In this document: one piece after another, positions 24,118 through 33,462 of the stretch
How positions within the stretch are numbered: position 1 is the stretch's first letter
Layout: each line of letters starts with the position of its first letter
From: Nereocystis luetkeana
Taxonomy: Eukaryota > Sar > Phaeophyceae > Laminariales > Laminariaceae
Direction: 5' to 3'
Assembly (NCBI GenBank): GCA_031213475.1
Contig: JARUPZ010000011.1
Coordinates: forward strand, 1,302,001-1,366,000
DNA: 64,000 nt
The notes under the pieces: model-generated
Database searches by the model: none
Told to the model about the DNA's origin: nothing
What the model saw: only the letters and a program-made list of their open reading frames with translations
Program-made: the position numbers and the translations under genes

Positions 24118-24596
24118 CTGCTACTGCTGCTGCCGCTGCTGTGACATCGAACGTGAGCTGTCCAGATTCGGTTTTCGACCACTTCATCGAATTCGCGTAC
24201 ATGTGTACGCAAATAATCCCCCAAGCTTCGCCAAACAGACGCCACTAACTCACCCGTCGAGTCGCCATCTTTGTCTCCACCATCGCCAACATTCCCAACG
24301 CCCATCCTGGACACTGCTGTCGTACGTGTTCGTCGATTGACCTCTCGACGAGTCAGTCCTCTGTCGGTGACTCCTGCTGTCGTTTGGTACCATGGTCGCC
24401 CCCCGTCCAACACCCCGCCCGGTCGTAGTTGCATTCGACCGCTCCCTGAGATGGGCATCCCGGGGGTAGAAACGAAAGCAGCAGTGCCTGGAATACATGT
24501 GACTGCCACAAGAACGATGGCAAGGACTATGGCGAAGGAGCACGGTCGCCATGGACGCATCGCGCCAGTCGGTGAGGAGACGAGTGTCGGTCTCAT
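18958..24596 (-). CDS. VKOR: plastid-targeted vitamin K epoxide reductase (VKOR/LTO1-like), 3' end not located
   Basis: Exons on the minus strand: 24,596-24,254, 20,829-20,648, 19,074-18,958 (214 codons; the phases 1, 0, 0 fit). Exon 1 opens with a hydrophobic signal (FAIVLAIVLVAVTCI) and TAAFVSTPG, the heterokont plastid cleavage motif, then an Arg-rich transit region. Exon 2 carries helix 1 (GALESAFLTYQKL) and the loop cysteine pair in LLCGASGGCADVLSG, spaced as in cyanobacterial VKOR. Exon 3 gives GVPLSAFGMLGYFAVAALAL. VKOR proteins oxidise thiols in the thylakoid lumen, passing electrons to quinone; in plants LTO1 is needed for photosystem II assembly. The active CxxC of the last helix and any thioredoxin domain were not found. 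The donor after exon 3 (CTG then GTGAGTG) is strong, so more exons are expected. A second Met at codon 13 could be the true start. Confidence 0.85.
23011..23117. mobile_element. GGGGGACCAT-type MITE, copy 1
   Basis: About 105 bp with inverted ends (TTATGGGGGACCATATTAA against a right end of TATGGTCGTCCCGTAA) and an AT-rich centre. Copies at 32,545 and 49,571. It lies in VKOR intron 1. Confidence 0.8.
24058..24146. repeat. CTG/CAG trinucleotide tract
   Basis: An impure (CTG)n tract in VKOR intron 1, about 110 bp past the exon 1 donor. Open frames giving poly-Ala, poly-Ser or poly-Cys across it are artefacts if the splice at 24,254 is used. Confidence 0.85.
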
Positions 24597-24948
24597 GACG
24601 TGCCGAATTGCGGTTTAAGCACTCCCTGCGGTAGGGCACTCAGCGCAGCAGCAGCTCCGTAAAACTGAAGGTGTTGCACTTGGGTCGCACCGAGGAGAAA
24701 TCGGTCGACAATCAAACTGGCGAGGTCAAGGGTGGTCCGCGGTTGCGTGCGGGAGCGTGCTGTTGTTGTTGTTTTGAAGTTTGAACCTAGGTACGGAGTT
24801 CCAAAAGATGCAGTTAGCGTATCATTAGAGGGGACAGGGGTGAAGGCTTTTGTTTTCGTCTGCGTTCAAATGTGATGTTTTCTATCCTTCCCTGGTCACT
24901 TTCTTGCTGCCCTGCCTCCCCTCCACGCTGTGTCCCAATCTTTTGCCG
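24597..24948. promoter_or_regulatory. shared divergent promoter region, VKOR / PTAR1
   Basis: These 352 bp separate the two start codons and must hold both 5' ends. No TATA box is obvious at a sensible place. The stretch nearest PTAR1 is pyrimidine-rich (CTTTCTTGCTGCCCTGCCTC), typical of an initiator or 5' untranslated region. Inference from gene layout. Confidence 0.5.
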
Positions 24949-27900
24949 ATGGAAGCAGCGTTTCCGCTGATTCGAGAGATTGATGAGCTTTTTCGGCAAG
25001 ATCCGGACATGTAAGAGTAATCCGAGCTCGATGCTCTCTCCGTACTGGTACGAATACACTGACATACAGAAAGCAGAATACCAAACCCAACTTCAGAGTG
25101 CCACGCATGGGTTGGACGATGGCACACCATTTTCACTCACAGCGTCAGACACACCAGCCACTACTGCTGTGACTATGATAAGGTGCATGTTTTTATAAAG
25201 AGTGTGCTTGTCTCGTCCTCTTGCAGCCTTGAATGCGCGTACTGCTCGTTCTTCTATGAAACTTCTATCTTCCGCTCACCGCTACAAGTATCAAAATATG
25301 ATACCTGGTAGAAGAGGCAACGTACGAGTGTATTCAAATTTAAACACGGCCTCTCTCGCCTGCCCGGCAGTAGCCGCTACTACTGCTGAGCAGAGGTACC
25401 AGCGGACTATATCATACTCTACGAATATGATGTGTCTGGTATCTGGTATCATTCATACCGTGCATACCGGCACGGCACCATGTGAAACAAAGAGCAGTCG
25501 CGTAGTTGACGTAGTGCAGATGAAACGGGCATTTTTGAAGTATACGGGGAGCGGTAAGTCGGCCGCGTTCAGGCGTGTGCACCGGCGGCGACACCGTCGC
25601 TTCGATGGTGGGATTGAATGACGCTGGGCATCGCTTTGCCTGAGAGCGCGCCGTTAACGCCTTGTCATCGTGAACGTATGGAACATTGGTAGAGTATGGA
25701 GGTACGGATGTATACGGACAAGCCCTGCATTTTGGTACAGAGTAAGTACCCTTCCATACTCCAGTAAAATACGAGGCAGTGTGCGCCGGCGGCGACACCG
25801 TCGCTTCGATGGTGGGATTGAATGACGCTGGGCATCGCTTTGCCTGAGAGCGCGCCGTTAACGCCTTGTCATCGTGAACGTATGGAACATTGGTAGAGTA
25901 TGGAGGTACGGATGTATACGGACAAGCCCTGCATTTTGGTACAGAGTACCCTTCCATACTCCAGTAAAATACGAGGCAGCAGCAGAAGTACGCGTGTCTG
26001 CAATGGTACCTGGTACATACACTGCTGTGCATACAGTACCATAATGGTATAAAGGTTGTTACCCTGGAACCAGGCATTATGTTGTTGTCTTGACGCTGGC
26101 TAATGTTTTAATACTGTAGATTGACACACCGCCCCCCCTCCCGCCCACGGTTTCTCAACAGCGACGAGCTCGGCATAATTTTCTGCAAGTCGCCGCCGAT
26201 CGCAGCACCAACAGCAGACTCCGGCGACCCCGATGACGCCAATGCCGGAGCAGCCCCGTCGTCAGAACCGCACTTCATCCTCCAGGAGCACAAGCTAGGA
26301 GTCTCAGTGCACAGTGTACACCCCCTTATCAACGAAGCCCGGCGGGCGTTTCCCGCGGCCCGCGAAGAGTATACGCGAGCACGGCGTGTAAAGCGCAGCA
26401 GCGATAGCGCCGACGAGCAAGACGCAGGGTGCGGCGACATGGACGCAACCGCAAGTAGGTTGTTGTCGGTCACTCGTGCTTTGCTCTTGGTGAACGCGGA
26501 CCATGGATCGGCCTGGAATGCGAGAAAGGCCCTCGTGAGAGACGGGGTGCACGAGAGTGCCAACGTTCGGCAGGAAATCAAGGCAGGTTATCCCTAACTT
26601 TCGTTACCATCGTCTGCGTTTGTGCTGCCCGTGCGGGTGTCCTTCTATGGTTTTCCCTTCGCTACTTTTTGTGCCTTTCCGATTACTCACACACTCTTAT
26701 GAGTTGCAGAAGTGTCATATGGCGTTCGAGGTTTCTTTCATAGCAGGCAACGGGCAACAAGCAACGGTCATTTTTACGTCTGTTTACTCGTGTTTCTGTA
26801 TATGTTGTTGTTCTCACATTAACTCTCTGGCGAAGGAGTCCGTGGTCACACAAAGGTGCTGGAGCCCTAGGAAGATCCGAAAAACCACAAAAAAAAAAAC
26901 GAAAATCGGCTGCCTAAAAATACACGAGACGAAGAAAGCGCACACAAGATATACCTGGGACCGGCGCTATATCAACCGTTGAGCTTGCAGCGTTATCATA
27001 GTTGGTGGTCACTCAGGTCGCTACTTGTGGCGTATATATCAGGTACAGCATCTATTTGCATTGGTGGACGGCAGGTGTGACGAGGGGTTTCGGCTGTCCC
27101 GGAAAAATCAAAGCTCGGTGCTCACGATAACTTTATACTGCGTATCCTTTTGTATACAGCTTACAACAGTCCATCCTCCCGCCAGCGACCTTCTTCTCCG
27201 GGTGCCCCCCGCCTACCGCTCTCCCCCCCCCCACCCTCCGCCACACAGCTTCTGAACTTGATTTTCACGAAACATGCGAAGAGCCCGAACGCATGGGCTC
27301 ACCGGCGTTGGTGTTGGAGGAACGAAAACGAGGAACGCTTCCGGAGACCGCAGACCAACCCTTGGCAGCCCCTCGATATCGGAGAGGAGTTGAAGGTATG
27401 TGACACATGTGCCTTCGCATCATAAGCAGGACGAAAACAGGCAGTGCAGTGTGCTTTCTTTCGCCCCATCTCGGCTGTTCTATGATACCTGCGCTGCGTT
27501 AGTTTCGAGCAGTATGTGTGATTGTACGCACCCACAAGGCAGCGGGCCACAGGTGCTATGATGTCCGTAAAAACGAAGATTTGATTCGGCTTTGCGCCCG
27601 TGCACCCGCGTGCTTGGCACGACAGGTGTGTGAGAGGGTCGCCGACTTGTACCCGAAGAACTACTACGCGTGGACGCAACGGAGCTGGGTAGTGCTTCGA
27701 GTGGTGGGTGGTGCCATCGAAGGCGTTGCTGGGGGCGTGGAGGGCGGAATGTCGTCATCTGTGGAACATGCCGAAGACCTGGTGAGTTTCCTGTCATACC
27801 TGAGGCAACCTTTTATGTGTCGAGGAACATAATCGCGATGCGTATTCTCGTGTTGACTCGCCTCGCGCGGTTTTGTTTCTTTTTACGCTGGGGTAACTCG

Positions 27901-30804
27901 AACGCTCGTGGTCCAACTGTCGTGGGCACATTGTCTCGGTACATATTATTTCACACATGGAGCACGAAATCACCCACGCAGAACGTACTGGCGAGGACAG
28001 CCCTACTGGTCTGCTGGTTCTGCTGGTATCCAGCATCGTCACCGGTATGTTCTGTTTTTGAAAGAACAGCCTACTCGCAGGTGACATCGGCGTGTCAAGA
28101 CCGGGACCGCATTGGGTCCAGGCGCGAGACACTGCAGCCGCAACTTCGCCAGCAGCAGTGGCGCCCTTGCGCGTCTGTTTCGATAAAACCCCGGGGCTGT
28201 CGTCGTTCTGTCGTTGGTAGGCCAGTATGCCGATTGGTAGAGCGCGTGGGGGAGTCCAAACCCGAGGACGCGCCGCGAAGCATGATAAATAGTAGCCCGT
28301 GTTCGACGAAACTGGCCCGTCGGTTTGCGCATGAGAGTCGGCAATTTCCGATCGTTGTCGATAGAGCTAGCTAGCTATGCTGTCGATGTCATGTCATGTT
28401 CGCAAAGTCTCAAGACGCGTTTGCGCCAAAAGTCAATATTTTGTTTTTTTTATCTTCCCCTGCTGCAGTATTTGGTTGCTGCATATTTCTACCATAGTCA
28501 CGGTGGTAATTGTCCGGTCTGTTAATAGTGTTTCAGAATTAGGCGGAGATCTGACAATATCGTCCGAATATATTGGCAACGAATGTGGAGGGTTACCTGA
28601 CGAGGAAAAGGAGGTGCAGCATAGTCTAGCATTTAGCAGTAGCGGGGGGGCGAGGGCAAACCTGCCGCGACTTGAAATCAATACCCCGCGCCTGAGCCCT
28701 CTGCTGCATCTAGCGTGGTTTGTGCATCTGTAGAGCTGCTGCTGTTCGGCCAACACAAACACGGGCGTAGGCACGCTGCGAGACGGACGACGTGCAGCAA
28801 CCAAGGGAGTGTAGTGGGTGGCAGGGGTGAAATCCTGCGTAGTCGTAAGGATCCGACATACAACAGAACATCGCTTCTGGCTGTGCAGATATTATTGTAC
28901 TAGTATTACTAGTATAGTCATGACTGCTGTGTTTTTTCATCAGGGCGCGGAGGGTTTCCCTCGCGTTTTTTTTATGGACTCTTGTTTACTGTGCTGGAAA
29001 ATGCCCCCAGTACAGCCCCCCCCCCCCCACCCCTCCAGGTCCACGGCGATACCCCCTTTGGAAACTTAACGTGGTTCTATGTCGTGCCCTCTGCATGTCC
29101 GCACGTCGCAGCTGCGAGGCGAGATCTGTTTCTTGGACAAGTGGTTGACTAGCCATGTTTCCGATCACTCCGCGCTCAACCATCGCAAAAATGTGGTGTC
29201 TGCATTGGCCTCAGTGTCTTCAGGTGAGGGTGCTGCTGTCACATGCTGGCATATTCGAGATTGTCCCTGTCTGCCCGCGTTTGTTGGCTGGGGTAGGCGA
29301 CCGGTGGTCAACGTGTCGGCCCCGCCCGCTTCACCTTCGTGTGCTGCGGCGGCTGCGCACCACTCCCAGTAGTATCTGCTTGCGGTGTGCTGGCTCTCTT
29401 CCCTTGCCGTTCGGCACTCTTGTCGTGGTCCCGGTAGCAAGTACGCCTCGTAGTAGTGACAGTCGAAACGTCTGCACGGGTCGGGTGCCTGACCACCGCT
29501 CTGTGTTGCCTACGTGCCGTACGTGAGCATCTCTATCGATCGAATCGAACAGGTAAGTTACGCGGCCGCTTAAATGTAGGGCATGCCTTACTTTTGAGCT
29601 CGGTGTAACAGTAAAAGCTACCGAAACTCCTGCCCGGGAGGGGGGAGGGTGTACTCATTACCATGTATGGCCGTAGTCGTGTAATCATAGACCCTCGCGT
29701 CCCTGCAATGCCCGGACGGAGCACGTCGGGTTTTCACAGACCAGACAGGCAATGCTTGCTGCACCAAGCGCGAAGCGCCATGAGGTGTTAGGCGAGTGGG
29801 ATGTGGTGTGAGCTCCATCCTACTGAGAACCGCTTTTGAGGCGGATTTTCTGACATATGGATGACAGCGTCAATGAATTGTTTTTTTCTGGTGTGGCCAC
29901 TTCCAGAGACAGCAAAATGGGTTTACTAAGTGACTGCCTCGTGGGTGCCTTATCATATACCAGTACACACTACGTGATGCGATCATCCCCCTTGTGCGGA
30001 GTGAAGGTTCTCCCCGCACAAACATGATCCAACTCGACCGCCAGCCGTGGTGACCGGAAAAAATCAAATTGGCACCCTGGTTGTCTAGCTGGAGGGGGGG
30101 GGGGGGCTGTGGCTTTAACCAGCGCACAGTTGACGACATGGCACTTTATGTACCTTTTTCTCATCGCGGAAAGCTTGAGAGCGTGATTTATCAAAGTTCG
30201 ATGAAAACCGACGAGCAAGGGGAATTCTGAATGAATCCTATGCGCGATAAAAATGAAGGGGAATACCGGGGGGACGAAGGGAAGAACAGACGCATGTGGC
30301 TAACGCTTGTCCAGAAACACGGGAAAAAGTAGAAGTGCTGGTAGGAAAAAAAAAAAAACAGTTAACGACAGCCATGACGCACGTATACACCAGCACGAGT
30401 TCTGGGTTCTGAGCGAGAGCTACCCTATGTCCCACGCATGGATCGCCACCCCGCGAGGCAGGTACGCCTGGCGGGGGCGGCAACGACTGCACCGCAGCGT
30501 GATTGTGTGATCCATACCGCACACCACTGCCCCCGCACCCCTTCAACGGCCCCTGTGTCTTATCTTGGTGTATTTCTCCTGTGTGTTTGTTTCTTTGTGT
30601 CTCAAGCCTCGGGTAGGCCGGGACTCGACTTCATGCACCAGGAGCGGTCGTCGAACTCTGTTCTGATTACAGATTACCCCGGACACGAGAGCCTTTGGTG
30701 CTACAGGCGCTTCCTCTGCCAGACGTTCCTCGTGGCCGCGCCGCGTGAGGCCCTCCTCTGTACGCCACCAACGGTGGAGCAGCGACAGCAACAGCAACGA
30801 CAGC

Positions 30805-30847
<43 letters not shown>

Positions 30848-32195
30848 CGAACCAAACCACCACAGACCCCAGGACTGCTGCCATACCGGGTCGACGACTG
30901 GGAAAGGCGGCTCATCGGATACGCAAGGGGTGGCAGTACCGACCCCTGCGCCAGTGGCGGTGCCGATGGCAGTGGTAGTAGCCGAAGGGAATAACTTGGC
31001 AGCCGCGACCGGCGATCCCTACGATTGGCCGAAATGGAATCGGGCGGTGGCGGAATGGTACGAGACGTGTGTCCGGAAGGACGCTGAAGAGGAGGACTCT
31101 GCAGAGGCCGAGGAGGTCGAAGAGGACGAGCTTGATGGCGTTGGCGACATGGTGGAAGGGGATGCACCCGATTTGAGTGGCGTCCCGGGAGGGGAACTGC
31201 CTGGGGTGATGGCCGGGGGTGGGATGCTGGAGGAATTTCTTGGGCGGGAGGCGTGTTTCGCGTTGAAGTGTGCTGCGGATCAGGTATGTAGGTAATCGAA
31301 GACTGGGCTTTTCAGTTTTTTGCTGTAGATCGCCGGAGGTCGACAGCAAGGTGTCCTGTGGTTGAGCTACTCGACGTGGTGTTAATGGTGAATGCAGTAC
31401 ATATTTCCTCCTCGGCCAAAAGCAGTAGAATTTTCTCACCCGCCACGTTTATTTTTCACAACGATCTCAAGAGACGCCCACGGAGCGTCAGTGAAAGCCA
31501 TGCACCCCTCGATAATTAACTTTGCCGAGCTGTTTTACTGCGTCCCTCGTTTTCACTTTTATTTTGCTTCGGGTCGCATTCTTGCACAGGGAGCGTGGCA
31601 ATTTGCCCAGCAGAGGCGGCATGCCCTCGCCCACCTCACCTTCGTCTCTTACGCTACTGACCGCGTATTGGGCAGCAACCGCCAGGAAACCATATACCAA
31701 ACAGATTGCGGTCGTAAGGAAGGCAGAGACGAGGTCGGCTCCTGTGTAGCCGCCGGCGACTCAGGCCACAAGGAAGACAGCGCTGTGGGAAACCGTGACA
31801 AGGTTATTCGAGAAAGCTCGTGCGAAGTCACGAGAGCGCAGGAACTGAAGTTCCCGCTTGAACTGCTCTCAGAAGATAACCCTGCTACTACGATAGCCGA
31901 GACGCCGACTGATGCTGGCCCTGGAAACTGTTGGACATCCCCGACCGTCGAGGCCGGACATAACCGTCGTCGACGCAGTGATAGCGTGAGCGGTCGCGGA
32001 GGGGCGCGGCACCGCAAGGGGATTGCGGGCGCCAGGGACGATGTCCTAGGTGCTCTGCGTGGGCTGAATGCGTTCGCTGCCGGACTATTAATAGCTGAGG
32101 CGAATGATGCGGCGAAGCGGGGCGCAGGGGGCGAGTGCTACGGTGGTACCGTCCCGTATAGAATGCAAGCGGGACTCTCGATTCTGGGTGTTTGA
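24949..32195 (+). CDS. PTAR1: PTAR1-like protein prenyltransferase alpha-subunit repeat protein
   Basis: Exons: 24,949-25,010; 26,120-26,582; 27,249-27,395; about 27,503-27,781 (acceptor could be at 27,539 or 27,626); 29,112-29,223; 30,607-31,283; 31,611-32,195 (or from 31,590). About 774 aa. The alpha repeats come in family order: LLLVNADHGSAWNARKALV, IFTKHAKSPNAWAHRRW, VADLYPKNYYAWTQRSW, LTSHVSDHSALNHRK and DYPGHESLWCYRR, after an N-terminal LNSDELGIIF...QEHKLGV block. In animals PTAR1 pairs with the Rab geranylgeranyltransferase beta subunit (GGTase-3), which lipidates FBXL2 and Ykt6 in the cytosol. Human PTAR1 is about 400 aa; extra length here lies in the linker after repeat 5 (poly-Gln, acidic run) and a C-terminal tail of about 180 residues. 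All junctions are in phase with GT-AG except exon 2 to 3, which fits only a GC donor (AAG then GCAGGT). The start was chosen because MEAAFPLIREIDELF resembles the family N-terminus. Confidence 0.93.
25575..25978. repeat. tandem duplication, two 200-204 bp units
   Basis: Units start at 25,575 and 25,779, share CGGCGACACCGTCGCTTCGA and GAACATTGGTAGAGTATGG, and are nearly identical apart from a 4-bp indel (AGTA), so the duplication is recent. It lies in PTAR1 intron 1. A minus-strand open frame (26,077-25,412) runs through both units, but nothing else suggests it is coding. Confidence 0.9.
26801..26965 (-). mobile_element. LINE family A, 3' end fragment
   Basis: TGTTGTTGTTCTCACATTAA then GAAGGAGTCCGTGGTCACAC and an A-rich stretch; lies in PTAR1 intron 2. 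Confidence 0.7.
29636..30106 (-). mobile_element. poly-G flanked SINE-like element, full-length copy
   Basis: Bounded by G-runs on both sides (GGGAGGGGGGAGGGTGTACT and, at the right, GCTGGAGGGGGGGGGGGG). Contains CATGTATGGCCGTAGTCG and CCCTGGTTGTCTAGCTGG. It lies in PTAR1 intron 5. Confidence 0.8.
30239..30360 (+). mobile_element. tRNA-SINE, 5'-truncated copy with poly-A
   Basis: Matches the 3' body of the SINE at 7,702 (CGCGATAAAAATGAAGG, then TACCGn..GGGA) and ends in about 12 A. It is in PTAR1 intron 5, next to the preceding element. Confidence 0.55.
30785..30845 (+). repeat. CAG/CAA tract coding poly-Gln in PTAR1
   Basis: About 17 Gln codons, mostly CAG, in the non-conserved linker between alpha repeat 5 and the C-terminal helix of PTAR1. 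Probably length-variable among individuals. Confidence 0.9.
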
Positions 32196-32544
32196 ACACA
32201 GGATTAAAAGCGGCAACCGTTGTCTTTTTTTTCGCGTGTTAGTACTGTTATACCAGGCGTAGGTGCAGGTGGCTCGAACCCAAGCCCGGGGCACTGGCTA
32301 CAACCTTGACATGATGCAAATATATTTGATGAGGACCTGGTGCGGAGCTTCTTTTTTGTGTGTCCGTAGTATTCGCAAGTTGAAACGAGTTTATACATGC
32401 GGTGTTTGCGAACACGCTGGTTCACGCGGAGTTTTTCATGTACCTGGTATCATGTTATGTGTGGTGTACGGTGTACGATGGTGGGAATCAGCAGTACTCG
32501 AGGTGAGTCGACGAGCCCGTGGCGAAAACGCTCAAACATGTTTA

Positions 32545-32654
32545 TTACGGGGGACCATAGTTAATAGGACCAAACATTGTGAACAAAAATAGCGAAATAT
32601 ATACCGGTAGGTGTTTGTGTGTACCCTAGGTCCTATTCACTATGGCCCCCCGAA
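32545..32654. mobile_element. GGGGGACCAT-type MITE, copy 2
   Basis: TTACGGGGGACCATAGTTAA at the left, TATGGCCCCCCG at the right; the centre is inverted relative to copies 1 and 3. Confidence 0.8.
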
Positions 32655-32670
32655 AACATGTACCACGATG

Positions 32671-33462
32671 GGAGGGGGGGTGCACTCGATCTCATGTCAT
32701 TCATGCATGGCCGTAGTCGTATGGCCGTAGACCCTCGCATCCCTACAATGCCGAGACGGAGCACGTCGGATTTTCATCTACAATGCCGAGACGGAGCGCG
32801 TCGGGTTTTCACCGACCAGGCAACCATTGCTTGCACCAAACGCCGTGAGATGCCCGGCGAGTAGCATTGGGGTGAGCCGCACCCTACTGTAAATAAGAAC
32901 CGCTTGTGAAGCGGTCTTGCATATGGCTGGCAACGTCAATGAGTTAGTTTATTTTTCCGGCGTCGCCACTCTCCAAGACAGCAATAGGGGTGCTACTACC
33001 GTGTAACTACTGTAATTGCCTCATGAGAGCCTTTCATAAACACTCCGTGATACTAGTGTTTAACCCTTTTAGAACCGCAGTCCCGTTTTGGGGGCAAACC
33101 AGTGAAGGTTTTTAAGTAGTTTGTCCTCAAAACGGGACTGCGGTTCTGAAGGGGTTAAGGTGTACGATATGTTCCAGCCATGATGTGTGTCTGGCTGTTC
33201 TCTTTTCTTGTTTTTTTTTCTATACTCTCTTCCCCTGAGGTACTCTTCCGATAGGGTTTTTTGGGGCCTGTTCTATGGCCACGGACCGCATATTTTGGTC
33301 GTATTATTAGTTAATGGAAAAACAACATCATCATTCCACGTGTGGAGTGAAGTGAAAGGTTATCCGCCCCGCACAAACGGTCTTTAACTCGATCGCCAGC
33401 TGTTACCGACCGGCCGAAAAAAAAGTACCCTGATTGTCTAGCTCTTAGGAGGGGGGGGGGGG
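32671..33462 (-). mobile_element. poly-G flanked SINE-like element, full-length copy split by a MITE
   Basis: Flanked by G-runs (GGAGGGGGGGTGCACTCG and TTAGGAGGGGGGGGGGGG). Contains a short internal duplication (about 32,755-32,810). The TTAA MITE at 33,060-33,158 is inserted within it, so the MITE moved later. Confidence 0.8.
33060..33158. mobile_element. TTAA-type MITE, copy 2 (clean TTAA on both sides)
   Basis: Both borders read TTAA (33,060-33,063 and 33,155-33,158) followed by CCCTTTTAGAACCGCAGTCC in inverted arrangement. Its nesting in a different repeat makes the borders easy to place. Confidence 0.88.

Noticed and set aside
23879-24202. Poly-Ala frame and poly-Ser extension of the VKOR first exon
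   Set aside because: Both arise from the CTG tract beyond a strong donor at 24,254 that joins in phase to the conserved VKOR exon.
25412-26077. 221-codon minus-strand frame with an internal protein repeat
   Set aside because: Lies in PTAR1 intron 1 and its repeat is simply the DNA tandem duplication; no homology or start context.
28200-28275. tRNA-like ATTGGTAGAGCGC word
   Set aside because: A-box-like word only, inside a PTAR1 intron; no T arm.
32255-32310. tRNA or SINE head on the minus strand (GGGTTCGAGCC)
   Set aside because: B-box-like word only; no A box at the right distance and no fold.
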